From assembly GCA_024687845.1 (NCBI GenBank), contig JAILEL010000229.1, positions 1 through 8,863 on the forward strand: a stretch of DNA of 8,863 nucleotides, in the 5' to 3' direction. This document shows positions 1-7,317 of this stretch, piece after piece. The DNA comes from Eubacterium sp. Its GTDB lineage: Bacteria > Bacillota_A > Clostridia > Lachnospirales > Lachnospiraceae. How positions within the stretch are numbered: position 1 is the stretch's first letter; every line of letters starts with the position of its first letter. Below the pieces are notes generated by a model. That model made no database searches, had not been told where the DNA came from, and saw nothing but the letters and a program-made list of their open reading frames with translations. A program made the translations under genes and the position numbers.

Positions 1-34
1 TATATATATGCAGTTGCAAAAACTGTTATTGTAA

Positions 35-56
35 AAAAAGAGCTTCGGCTCTTTTT
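35..56. terminator. Intrinsic terminator hairpin, probably bidirectional
   Basis: A perfect 9-bp stem (AAAAAGAGC / GCTCTTTTT) closes a TTCG tetraloop. On the + strand it runs into a T-rich tail (52-63), and on the - strand into the complement of the A-run at 33-39. It probably ends a gene lying left of the window and insulates the genes that start at 159. Confidence 0.85.
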
Positions 57-98
57 CTTTTTATATATTCCTGAACGAAAATAAAAAAGATAATCTAT

Positions 99-126
99 TT
101 CTTATTAAGCCTGGTTATAGTATAAT
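99..126 (+). promoter_or_regulatory. Candidate sigma-A type promoter upstream of the small ORF and terD-like gene
   Basis: A consensus -10 hexamer TATAAT lies at 121-126, just downstream of the terminator and 33 bases before the proposed start at 159. The best -35 match at a 16-base spacer is TTCTTA (99-104), only three of six consensus positions. The -10 is convincing and the -35 is weak, so strength and sigma factor remain uncertain. Confidence 0.45.
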
Positions 127-158
127 GTTACATTATGATTATGGAAGGAGAAAGGGGT

Positions 159-317
159 ATGAATGTTATGCATCGACCATTTATCCCTGATGCACCGTAT
201 GAAGAATATCTCCCTCAGAACAGAAATTTTGAAGACTTTTGTTATCGCTCGGCTGTTTTGGGACAACAGCTTCATACCTATGTGAGATTTCCACAGATGG
301 GACTATGGAACAGATGA
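159..317 (+). CDS. Small protein of unknown function (52 aa), leader gene of the terD-like unit
   Basis: I do not recognise this protein. The start at 159 is chosen over the in-frame ATG at 135 because GGAAGGAG (143-150) sits 8 bases upstream of it. The product has 52 residues, is rich in aromatics and prolines (N-terminal RPFIPDAPYEEYLPQ), has a single cysteine, and shows no signal peptide or membrane segment. It ends 39 bp before the TerD-domain gene, and no terminator lies between them, so the two are probably co-transcribed from the candidate promoter at 99-126. Its size and Pro/Tyr content loosely recall small spore-coat-associated peptides, but I found no diagnostic motif and make no such assignment. 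The good ribosome binding site is the main support that it is a real gene. Confidence 0.55.
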   Translation: MNVMHRPFIPDAPYEEYLPQNRNFEDFCYRSAVLGQQLHTYVRFPQMGLWNR

Positions 318-356
318 TGCTGAATAATGATAACCTTGAATGAAAGGGGGATATAA

Positions 357-1808
357 ATGGTAGATATACCTATGAAACTAATTGGTGCTTTGAATAATAA
401 TAATCTGACATCCATTAACCAGATTAAAATGCAAGGTGCCATGAATAAAAATAACATCATGGATATCAATAAACTTGTAAATAATGTTAGTCCAAACGGA
501 CTAGGAATGATGGGAATGATGGGGATTGCCGAGGCAGCAATGCAACAGCAGAACAATCCTTATGGACAAGTACAGAATAATACATATGGGCAGGGACAGA
601 TGAATCCATATGGAAATGCACAGGCAGTTCCGCAGCAAAATACCCCATATGGGCAGCCCCAGAACAATGCATATGGAGCACCGCAGCAGAATAATGGGTA
701 CGGACAAGTGAGTCCAAATGGGCAGCCCCAGAATAACCCGTATGGACAGGGAGGCGTTCAGTCAGCATACGGAACACCACAGGCAGGAAATGTGCAGCCA
801 GCGTACGGAACACCACAGGCAGGAAATGTGCAGCCTGCATACGGAACACCACAGGCAGGAAATGTGCAGTCGGCATACGGAGCACCGCAGCAGAATAATG
901 GGTATGGACAAGCTCAAAATAATCCATACGGACAGCCTAATCAGCCACAGACCCCATATGCTCAGAGCAATCAACAACAGAATCCGTACGGACAGCCTAA
1001 TCAGCCGCAGACCCCATATGTTCAGAGTAATCAACAACAGAATCCATACGGACAGCCTAATCAGCCCCAGACCCCATATGCTCAGAGCAATCAACAACAG
1101 AATCCATACGGACAGCCTAATCAGCCACAGGCCCCATATGTTCAGCCTAATCAGCCACAGGCCCCATATGTTCAGAGCAATCAACAACAGAATCCATACG
1201 GACAGCCCAATCAGCCCCAGACCCATGCTTCAGGTGTACCAGATATGGTTCTGCCTAGCTTAACTAAGCAAGTTAAAAAAGGACAGAAGATATCACTTGG
1301 GAATTCTGGTGATCTTACCAAATTAGATGTCCGTATAGGATGGAACATTAAAAATCCAAACTGTGATGTAGATGTTTCAGCATTTATGCTGGCAGGAAAC
1401 AGAGTAATAAGTGATGACTGGTTTGTTTTCTATGGGCAAAAGGTGAGTCCGGATGGAAGTACAGTGCTTTCTACTGAAGGCAGTCCTGACCGCGAAGTTG
1501 TTTCCATAGACTTGACAAGACTTAATCCAAGTGTTGAAAAGATTGTGTTTGTAGTAACCATAAATGAAGCGTTGCTGAAGCATCTGAACTTCAGCATGTT
1601 AAAGGATACTTATGTCCGGGTCATGAATCCGGCTACAAATACCGAACTGGTAAGCTTTATTCTTGATGAATACTATGCCAATGTAACATCAATGATGGTT
1701 GGTGAAGTATATAAACATAACGGTCAGTGGAAGTTTAATGCTATAGGAAATGGTGTTGCACGTGATCTGGCAGGACTTTGTGAATTCTACGGCGTTCAGG
1801 TTGAGTAG
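357..1808 (+). CDS. TerD-domain protein with long Pro/Tyr/Gln/Asn-rich repeat arm (483 aa)
   Basis: The C-terminal part (about residues 299-483) is a TerD stress-protein domain. It contains GWNIKNPNCDVDVSAFML near 328-345, DWFVFYGQKVSPDG near 354-367, EKIVFVVTINE near 394-404 and the closing HNGQWKFNAIGNG and LAGLCEFYGVQV blocks. The Asp-rich DVDVSAF segment corresponds to the family's calcium-binding region. Residues 1-60 are Met/Asn-rich with an MMGMMG patch. Residues 66-288 form a low-complexity arm of PYGQ-type motifs containing two tandem repeat families. A GAAAGGGGG site (340-349) supports the start. TerD proteins are linked to tellurite and general stress responses, with no agreed biochemical activity. 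Usual members are about 190 residues, so this one is more than doubled by its arm. There is no signal peptide or membrane helix, so it is probably cytoplasmic, with the arm likely disordered or mediating assembly (inference). Confidence 0.9.
   Translation: MVDIPMKLIGALNNNNLTSINQIKMQGAMNKNNIMDINKLVNNVSPNGLGMMGMMGIAEAAMQQQNNPYGQVQNNTYGQGQMNPYGNAQAVPQQNTPYGQPQNNAYGAPQQNNGYGQVSPNGQPQNNPYGQGGVQSAYGTPQAGNVQPAYGTPQAGNVQPAYGTPQAGNVQSAYGAPQQNNGYGQAQNNPYGQPNQPQTPYAQSNQQQNPYGQPNQPQTPYVQSNQQQNPYGQPNQPQTPYAQSNQQQNPYGQPNQPQAPYVQPNQPQAPYVQSNQQQNPYGQPNQPQTHASGVPDMVLPSLTKQVKKGQKISLGNSGDLTKLDVRIGWNIKNPNCDVDVSAFMLAGNRVISDDWFVFYGQKVSPDGSTVLSTEGSPDREVVSIDLTRLNPSVEKIVFVVTINEALLKHLNFSMLKDTYVRVMNPATNTELVSFILDEYYANVTSMMVGEVYKHNGQWKFNAIGNGVARDLAGLCEFYGVQVE
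756..899 (+). repeat. 36-bp in-frame tandem repeat, four units, within the TerD-protein gene
   Basis: Units at 756-791, 792-827, 828-863 and 864-899 encode the dodecapeptide VQ(S/P)AYGTPQAGN. The first three are almost identical in DNA, and the last diverges to VQSAYGAPQQNN. The unit length is a multiple of three, so copy-number change would keep the reading frame. The identity at DNA level points to recent duplication by slippage or recombination. Confidence 0.9.
921..1220 (+). repeat. 60-bp in-frame tandem repeat, 300 bp in total, within the TerD-protein gene
   Basis: The array encodes ten decapeptides that mostly alternate between NPYGQPNQPQ and (T/A)PY(A/V)QSNQQQ forms (residues 189-288). 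Units at 921-980, 981-1040 and 1041-1100 are near-identical. From 1101 onwards the alternation is disturbed: APYVQPNQPQ precedes APYVQSNQQQ, as expected from unequal crossover or loss of a half unit. Variants such as Ala/Val at one position alternate between units. Confidence 0.9.
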
Positions 1809-1862
1809 AAAGTAGCAAAATACTACTATAACAGTAAAAGATATTATGAGAATGAATTAAAG

Positions 1863-1954
1863 GTTACTATTCACAGGTATCATGAGATAAGTAAACAAAA
1901 AGTGCCTGCAAGCAGTCATTTTTGTTACTTATCTCATGAACTGTGAATAGTAAC
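1863..1954. repeat. 92-bp long inverted repeat (hairpin) between the TerD and AIM24 genes
   Basis: The left arm 1863-1901 and right arm 1919-1954 pair over about 35 bp in three blocks: GTTACTATTCACAG, TCATGAGATAAGTA and ACAAAAA. They are interrupted only by a 3x1 internal loop and one bulged A. A 17-base loop (1902-1918) separates the arms. No T-tract follows the right arm, so it is not a classical intrinsic terminator. Nothing else gene-like is seen in the 182-bp gap at 1809-1990, apart from the ribosome binding site of the next gene and a weak 5-bp hairpin at 1811-1827. It may be a small palindromic mobile repeat or an mRNA processing/stability hairpin. Confidence 0.9.
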
Positions 1955-1990
1955 AAGATGTACATAAACGTATTAATATAGGAGGCCATT

Positions 1991-2695
1991 ATGCTTACAT
2001 TTGAAACTTTAAATGAATTAACACTAAAGGTGACTTGTACTGGCAGTGATGTAATATTTACAAAAGCAGGAGCTTTTATCGCTGGAGAGAATTTAGGTGC
2101 AAAGAATTATAAGTTTGAAAAGGTACTTCTTGGACCACAGAATAATATAGGACAGGCTCTTCTTGGATCCCTTGCAAGAAGGGTTACAGGTGAGAATCTT
2201 CCACTTATGAAGGCGCATCTGAACGGTGATTCGGTTACATACTATGCTAACTATGGACAGCATATAGTTATCTATCATCTTCAGCCGGGTGAAGTGATTT
2301 CTGTAGAATCAGAAAATATTCTGGCATTCTCTCAGGACTGTGATTACAGCGTAAGATTTATCGGAGTAGGTGTTTTATCACAGAAAGGTCTGGCAACTTC
2401 AACTCTTACTGGTAGAGGAATGAATGCGTATGTTGCAGTACTTTCAGATGGAAACCCTATAGTACTGAGCAATGTTGCAACTGGTTCGACAATCTCAGTT
2501 GATCCAGATGCAGTTGTATGCTGGGTAGGAAATGGACACTGTGATCCAAGCGTAAGAGCGGATGTATCATGGAAAACTTTCATAGGACAGGCTTCTGGAG
2601 AATCCTATCAGTTCGAATGGAATGGAAATGATAGAGTAACTGTAATAATTCAGCCATCTGAAAGAACTGGTGGAATTAGCGTAAGCATGGATTAA
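1991..2695 (+). CDS. AIM24-family protein (DUF124-like, 234 aa)
   Basis: AIM24 family proteins fold as a beta-sandwich and have no established enzymatic role. In bacteria they often accompany TerD-type stress proteins, as here. The diagnostic family pattern is visible: an early KAGAFIAGEN segment (residues 25-34), then ARRVTGENLPLMKAHLNG (about 62-79), an alternating hydrophobic core ending in IVIYHLQPGEVISVESENILAFS (about 92-114), and a second Gly/Val-rich half with a cysteine-containing VCWVGNGHCDPSV block. It has no signal peptide, transmembrane helix or metal-binding motif. AGGAGG at 1980-1985 sits 5 bases before the ATG and fixes the start. The upstream hairpin at 1863-1954 separates it from the TerD gene, so it may be differentially processed or separately transcribed. 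Confidence 0.85.
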   Translation: MLTFETLNELTLKVTCTGSDVIFTKAGAFIAGENLGAKNYKFEKVLLGPQNNIGQALLGSLARRVTGENLPLMKAHLNGDSVTYYANYGQHIVIYHLQPGEVISVESENILAFSQDCDYSVRFIGVGVLSQKGLATSTLTGRGMNAYVAVLSDGNPIVLSNVATGSTISVDPDAVVCWVGNGHCDPSVRADVSWKTFIGQASGESYQFEWNGNDRVTVIIQPSERTGGISVSMD

Positions 2696-2741
2696 GAAAT
2701 ATTTAAACTAAAACTTTTTATCTTGCCAGCTATAGATGCCC

Positions 2742-2746
2742 GGAGG
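2742..2746 (+). promoter_or_regulatory. Ribosome binding site that decides the start of the NuoF/GltD-like gene
   Basis: GGAGG lies 7 bases before the ATG at 2754. The in-frame ATG at 2736 lies upstream of this site and has no Shine-Dalgarno match of its own, so translation should begin at 2754. Confidence 0.7.
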
Positions 2747-2753
2747 TATTTGT

Positions 2754-4589
2754 ATGAAAAAACTGCTATCCAAAGGAAATATGAATGACAGGATTGATAC
2801 GGTTCTATATAAGTTCCGCTCAAGGATGAGAGCGTATCCGCCAGGAATGTGTCCGATATCGCTCTATCGGTCTCTGCTTCAGATATCGATGAACCAGTCT
2901 TGTGGAAAATGCATTCCATGTAGAGATGGTCTTGTTGAAGTGGACAGGATGCTGCAAAGCATCATGGCTGGATCAGCAGATGAGAGCGTAGTAGAAAAGC
3001 TGACTAATATGTGTCAGATGATAGCTAAAACCTCAGACTGTGCAGTTGGTATATCCGCAGCACAGCTGATCTTAGAGAGTCTTGAACTTTTTGCTGACGA
3101 ATATGAAAGTCATGTTAAGGCACACCACTGTGTTTCTGATGTAAAGCAGACTATACCATGTGTGACGAAATGTCCGGCTCACGTAGATGTTCCTGGATAT
3201 ATCGCTCTTATAAAGGAAGGAGATTATGCAGGAGCTATCCGTCTTATTCGTGCCCGAAATCCTTTCCCTACAACATGTGCCTTCGTCTGTGAACATCCAT
3301 GTGAGAAGAGATGTCGCCGCGCTATTATAGATGATCCGATAAATATTCGGGGACTTAAAAAATTTGCGGTAGACTCCGTTCAGGCTGACACAGTAGATAA
3401 CCCCAAAAGAAATGTATCTACTGGCAAAAAGATATCGATTATAGGCGCAGGCCCCTCAGGACTTACTACGGCATATTACCTTGCACTTATGGGACATGCA
3501 GTTGATATCTACGATGAACATTCAGAACCAGGCGGAATGCTCAGGTATGGAATACCAGAATACAGACTTCCAAAGGAACAGCTGGATAGAGATATCAGAG
3601 CGATACTCTCTGCGGGCGATATAGATTTTAAGCCAAATGTAAAGATTGGCGAAAACATTTCTTTTGAAGAACTTCGTAAAGAATCAGATGCAGTATATCT
3701 GGCTATTGGAGCTCAGTTAGGTAATCGTATGCCAGTTGATGGTGCAGATGCTGGAAATGTCATTCCTGCCGCTGATTTTCTTCAGCTTGTTTCAAATGGA
3801 AAGCAGGATGCTCTGTCAGGAAAAAGAGTAGCTATAATAGGTGGCGGAAATGTTGCAATGGACGCAGCAAGAACAGCCATTCGATTAAATGCCAAGACTG
3901 TACATGTTTTTACCAGAAAAAGAGATGATTATACTGCAGTTGAAGAAGAAATCGTGGATGCAATGCAGGAAGGAGTACGTTTCCGTACCCTTCTCAGCTT
4001 TTTAAATATAGAAACAGATAAAGAAACCGGAGATGTATGCGCGGTATGGCTTCAGCCGGAGATTGTCGGAGAATATGACAGATACGGAATGATGACAACT
4101 GAACATTCATCGAATTATCCATATCGTTTTAAGTGCGATTATCTGATACTCGCTGTTGGACAGAGAAGCGACATAGCTTCATTTGAAGAAGAAGGTGTTC
4201 CTACTGTTCGAGGAAGGATTCTTTCGAATGAAGAATGTATGGTTCAGGATATGGAAGGGGTCTTTTCAGGAGGAGACTGCGTCACTGGTCCATCAACTGT
4301 AATAAATGCCATCGCAGCGGGACAGGTAGCAGCTCACAATATAGATGAGTATCTGGGATATCATCATAAGATCAATATCAATGTAGAAATACCGGTTGCA
4401 CTACCAAATCCCTGCATCCCTACAGGAAGGGCTGAGATTGAGAAAGTGGATCCCTATGAGAGAAAGGAAGGGTTCAGCTGTGTAGAGCTTCCTATGACCT
4501 ATGAAGAGGCGATGCGGGAATCAGGTCGCTGCCTCAGATGTGATCACCATGGTTGTGGTGTTTTGAAAGGAGGCCGGGGAGATGAGTGA
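2754..4589 (+). CDS. NuoF C-terminal 4Fe-4S domain fused to GltD-like FAD/NAD(P) oxidoreductase (611 aa), formate dehydrogenase electron-transfer subunit
   Basis: It is predicted to move electrons between NAD(P)(H) and the dehydrogenase encoded next. Residues about 25-120 match the NuoF 4Fe-4S domain, with Cys50, Cys53 and Cys56 in SCGKCIPCRDG and a distal Cys96. The FMN- and NADH-binding part of NuoF is absent. Residues about 130-200 carry the GltD-type iron-sulfur cysteines, C136 and C140 then C175, C179, C183 and C187. An FAD-binding GAGPSG (231-236), an NAD(P)-binding GGGNVAMD (363-370) and the C-terminal FAD block GGDCVTGPSTVINA (506-519) follow. The tail has a Cys-rich CLRCDHHGC (593-601) that may hold another metal site. 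Its stop overlaps the next start by 8 bp, implying translational coupling. The AIM24 gene ends 58 bp upstream with no terminator between. NADH versus NADPH preference is not decided here. Confidence 0.88.
   Translation: MKKLLSKGNMNDRIDTVLYKFRSRMRAYPPGMCPISLYRSLLQISMNQSCGKCIPCRDGLVEVDRMLQSIMAGSADESVVEKLTNMCQMIAKTSDCAVGISAAQLILESLELFADEYESHVKAHHCVSDVKQTIPCVTKCPAHVDVPGYIALIKEGDYAGAIRLIRARNPFPTTCAFVCEHPCEKRCRRAIIDDPINIRGLKKFAVDSVQADTVDNPKRNVSTGKKISIIGAGPSGLTTAYYLALMGHAVDIYDEHSEPGGMLRYGIPEYRLPKEQLDRDIRAILSAGDIDFKPNVKIGENISFEELRKESDAVYLAIGAQLGNRMPVDGADAGNVIPAADFLQLVSNGKQDALSGKRVAIIGGGNVAMDAARTAIRLNAKTVHVFTRKRDDYTAVEEEIVDAMQEGVRFRTLLSFLNIETDKETGDVCAVWLQPEIVGEYDRYGMMTTEHSSNYPYRFKCDYLILAVGQRSDIASFEEEGVPTVRGRILSNEECMVQDMEGVFSGGDCVTGPSTVINAIAAGQVAAHNIDEYLGYHHKININVEIPVALPNPCIPTGRAEIEKVDPYERKEGFSCVELPMTYEEAMRESGRCLRCDHHGCGVLKGGRGDE
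4566..4573 (+). promoter_or_regulatory. Ribosome binding site for the formate dehydrogenase catalytic subunit, inside the upstream gene
   Basis: AAAGGAGG is a near-perfect anti-16S match and lies 8 bases before the ATG at 4582, within the last codons of the preceding gene. With the ATGAGTGA overlap it supports coupled, roughly equal synthesis of both subunits. Confidence 0.8.
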
Positions 4590-7293
4590 TAAGATAAGCG
4601 TAGTTATAAATGATATTTCTATTGAAGTGAATAAGGGAACTACTATTCTTGATGCTGCGCAGGAAAATGGTATTGAGATTCCAACTCTTTGCTACCTGGT
4701 AGGCGTATCTGATGTGGGAATGTGTCGTTTATGTATGGTAGAGGTAGAAGGCTATAACAGTTTTCTGCCGGCTTGTCGTACCAAGTGCGTAGATGGAATG
4801 GTTATTACAACGGAAAGTGATACGCTTACTGAATACCGAAGAGAGATACTGAATCTGATCCTTGCCAATCACAATCTGCAATGTATGAACTGCCCGGCAA
4901 ATGGAACCTGTAAACTTCAAAAGTTTTCAAATCAGTATAAGGCTAACAAATCCGTATATCAGGGCTCAAGAATTATCACGGGAGACCCTGCTATTTCAGT
5001 ATCTGATGATAACCCATATATTGCATTTGATTCGGAAAAATGTATTCAGTGTCAGCGCTGCGTAAATGTATGTAATAATATATCCTGTAATGGAGTTCTT
5101 GAAGGCGAAAGATGCGGTAACAAAACAACAGTTCTTCCAGTCTTTGGAAAAGATTATAAGACAAATGGCTGCGAATCCTGCGGAAACTGTACAAGTGTCT
5201 GCCCAACTGGTGCATTATATCTGAAGAGAAAAAAAGATTACAGAAGCTGGGAGACTACCCGAGTTCTCACCACTTGTCCTCACTGTGCTACAGGATGTCA
5301 GTTCAACTTTGTATTAAAAGGCGATAAAATAGTTGATATAGAGACTGTGGATGGACCTGCTAATCACCGCAGACTCTGTGTAAAGGGACGTTCAGGCAGT
5401 TTTGATTTTGTATTTTCAAAGGACAGACTGACTAAGCCACTGATACGTGATGAGGTGTCAGGGGAGTTCAGAGAGGCCTCCTGGTATGAAGCTATATCCT
5501 ATACTGCCAGACGCTTTATGGAAATAAAAGAAAAATATGGTTCAGATTCTCTGGCAGGCTTTGCTTGCTCCAGATCTGCTAATGAAGATATATATATGGT
5601 TCAGAAGATGGTTAGAACCTGCTTTGGAACCAACAATACGGATAACTGCGCAAGGGTATGTCACTCAGCTACTGTAGCAGGACTGGCAAAAACTCTTGGC
5701 TCTGGCGCAATGACGAACCCTATAGCTGACATTACTAAGGATGTTGACTGCATACTGCTTGTAGGCTCCAATCCGGAAGAAGCGCATCCTGTTATTGGAA
5801 TGCGCATTAGAAAGGCTGTTAAAAATGGAACCCGACTGATAGTTGTAGATCCACGTGATATTGGACTTACAAGATCAGCAGATATACATTTGAAGCTGAG
5901 ACCGGGAACTAATGTTGCCTTTGCTAATGGTATGATGCATGTCATGATCAAGGAAGACCTGGTCGATCATAAATATATAGAAGAGTTTACTGAAGGCTAC
6001 GAAGAGCTTAAAAGGCTGGTTGAAGATTATACTCCTGAGAAGGTGGCAGAGATATGCCATATAGATCCTGATCAGCTCATTGAAGCTGCCCGAATGTATG
6101 CTACTGCGGAAAAGGCACCGATTATTTACTGCCTGGGTGTTACAGAACATTCAAGTGGTTCAGAGGGTGTTATGTGTATGGCAGATATGGCTGCCATCTG
6201 TGGAAAGATAGGAAAGAGCGGCTGCGGAGTTAATCCACTTCGTGGACAGAATAATGTCCAGGGCGCCTGCGATATGGGAGCACTTCCTACAGATTATCCA
6301 GGATATCAGAAGGTTGACAATCCAGAGGTTCAACGGAAGTTTGAAGAGGCATGGGGAGTTAAGCTCAGCTCTAAACCGGGACTTAAAGCAACGGACGTAT
6401 TTCCAGCTGCAATAGATGGAAAGATAAAGGGACTTTATATCTGTGGAGAGGATCCAATAGTATCTGATCCGGATACAGGTCACATTGACAAAGCCCTTAA
6501 GAGTCTTGATTTCCTGGTTGTTCAGGACCTCTTCATGACTAAAACGGCAGAGTATGCTGATGTTGTTCTGCCGGGAATCAGCTATGCAGAAAAAGAAGGA
6601 ACATTTACCAACACAGAGAGGCGCGTACAACGTATCCGTAAGGCTGTAACCTTGCGAGGAGATATGCGGCCAGATACTGATATTATTATTGATCTCATGA
6701 ATGCCATGGGATATAAGCAGGAATTTATGACTCCGGCACAGATTATGGATGAGATAGCATCCGTTACGCCAAGTTTTCATGGAATCAGCCATGAGAGACT
6801 CGACAGAGAAGGTGGTATTCAGTGGCCTTGTCCGGATAAAGATCATCCAGGAACACCTATAATGCATGTAGGCAAGCCGGTCAGAGGAAAGGTACTTCTG
6901 TATCCGGCAGCTTACAGACCATCTCAGGAGCTTCCTGATGAGCAGTATCCATATATTCTATCTACTGGACGTATACTGTATCATTATAATGCTACAGCAA
7001 TGACGTCCCGTTCAGCAGGACTTGTGGATCTCGCTGGAGAAGGCTTTATAGAGATTAATTTCCATGATGCTGACCGACTTGGAATTCAGAATGGGGAACG
7101 AATCAAGGTCAGCAGCAGAAGAGGTGAGATTACAGCTACAGCACAGGTAGGAAGGAAGGTGTCTGAAGGAGAAACCTGGATGCCATTTCATTTTGAAGAC
7201 TCACCTGTAAATGTTCTTACAAATGCTGCACTTGATGATATAGCCAGAATACCGGAATATAAAGTATGCGCAGTCCAGATAAGTAAGCTGTAA
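4582..7293 (+). CDS. fdhF: Formate dehydrogenase catalytic (alpha) subunit, Mo/W-bisMGD, cysteine type, with NuoG-like iron-sulfur arm (903 aa)
   Basis: It catalyses reversible oxidation of formate to CO2 in the cytoplasm. The N-terminus is NuoG-like. A [2Fe-2S] domain has C37, C48, C51 and C65, followed by a His-Cys cluster site (H97, C101, C104, C110). Two ferredoxin-type 4Fe-4S sites are C154/C157/C160/C164 and C197/C200/C203/C207. The molybdopterin oxidoreductase body starts with its own cluster (C232, C235, C239, C266) and K268. The catalytic motif NCARVCHSATVAGL has Cys360 (TGT at 5659-5661) where E. coli FdhF has selenocysteine 140, followed by His361. Arg554 in NPLRGQNNVQGACDMG matches the catalytic Arg333 of E. 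coli FdhF at nearly the same spacing. The C-terminal dinucleotide-binding domain spans about 790-900. No signal peptide or Tat motif is present, so it is soluble. The upstream NuoF/GltD fusion is its likely redox partner. Confidence 0.93.
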   Translation: MSDKISVVINDISIEVNKGTTILDAAQENGIEIPTLCYLVGVSDVGMCRLCMVEVEGYNSFLPACRTKCVDGMVITTESDTLTEYRREILNLILANHNLQCMNCPANGTCKLQKFSNQYKANKSVYQGSRIITGDPAISVSDDNPYIAFDSEKCIQCQRCVNVCNNISCNGVLEGERCGNKTTVLPVFGKDYKTNGCESCGNCTSVCPTGALYLKRKKDYRSWETTRVLTTCPHCATGCQFNFVLKGDKIVDIETVDGPANHRRLCVKGRSGSFDFVFSKDRLTKPLIRDEVSGEFREASWYEAISYTARRFMEIKEKYGSDSLAGFACSRSANEDIYMVQKMVRTCFGTNNTDNCARVCHSATVAGLAKTLGSGAMTNPIADITKDVDCILLVGSNPEEAHPVIGMRIRKAVKNGTRLIVVDPRDIGLTRSADIHLKLRPGTNVAFANGMMHVMIKEDLVDHKYIEEFTEGYEELKRLVEDYTPEKVAEICHIDPDQLIEAARMYATAEKAPIIYCLGVTEHSSGSEGVMCMADMAAICGKIGKSGCGVNPLRGQNNVQGACDMGALPTDYPGYQKVDNPEVQRKFEEAWGVKLSSKPGLKATDVFPAAIDGKIKGLYICGEDPIVSDPDTGHIDKALKSLDFLVVQDLFMTKTAEYADVVLPGISYAEKEGTFTNTERRVQRIRKAVTLRGDMRPDTDIIIDLMNAMGYKQEFMTPAQIMDEIASVTPSFHGISHERLDREGGIQWPCPDKDHPGTPIMHVGKPVRGKVLLYPAAYRPSQELPDEQYPYILSTGRILYHYNATAMTSRSAGLVDLAGEGFIEINFHDADRLGIQNGERIKVSSRRGEITATAQVGRKVSEGETWMPFHFEDSPVNVLTNAALDDIARIPEYKVCAVQISKL

Positions 7294-7317
7294 GTAATAA
7301 TAGCTTCCCATAGTATG

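Noticed and set aside
756..1220. Regular spaced repeats considered as a CRISPR array
   Set aside because: The repeats are contiguous, in frame and coding, with no unique spacers and no cas genes nearby.
718..1263. Long open frames overlapping the TerD-protein repeat arm, on the + strand (718-1263) and - strand (762-1226 and 487-927)
   Set aside because: They arise because tandem repeats with unit lengths divisible by three keep every frame open. Their translations are simple echoes of the repeat, and the TerD frame has the domain and the ribosome binding site.
1811..1827. Small hairpin AGTAG/CTACT just after the TerD stop codon, considered as a terminator
   Set aside because: A 5-bp stem with a 7-base loop and no following T-tract is too weak.
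6160..6867. A 235-codon open frame on the - strand inside the formate dehydrogenase gene
   Set aside because: It is fully antisense to conserved molybdopterin-domain sequence, shows no recognisable family, and has no convincing ribosome binding site.
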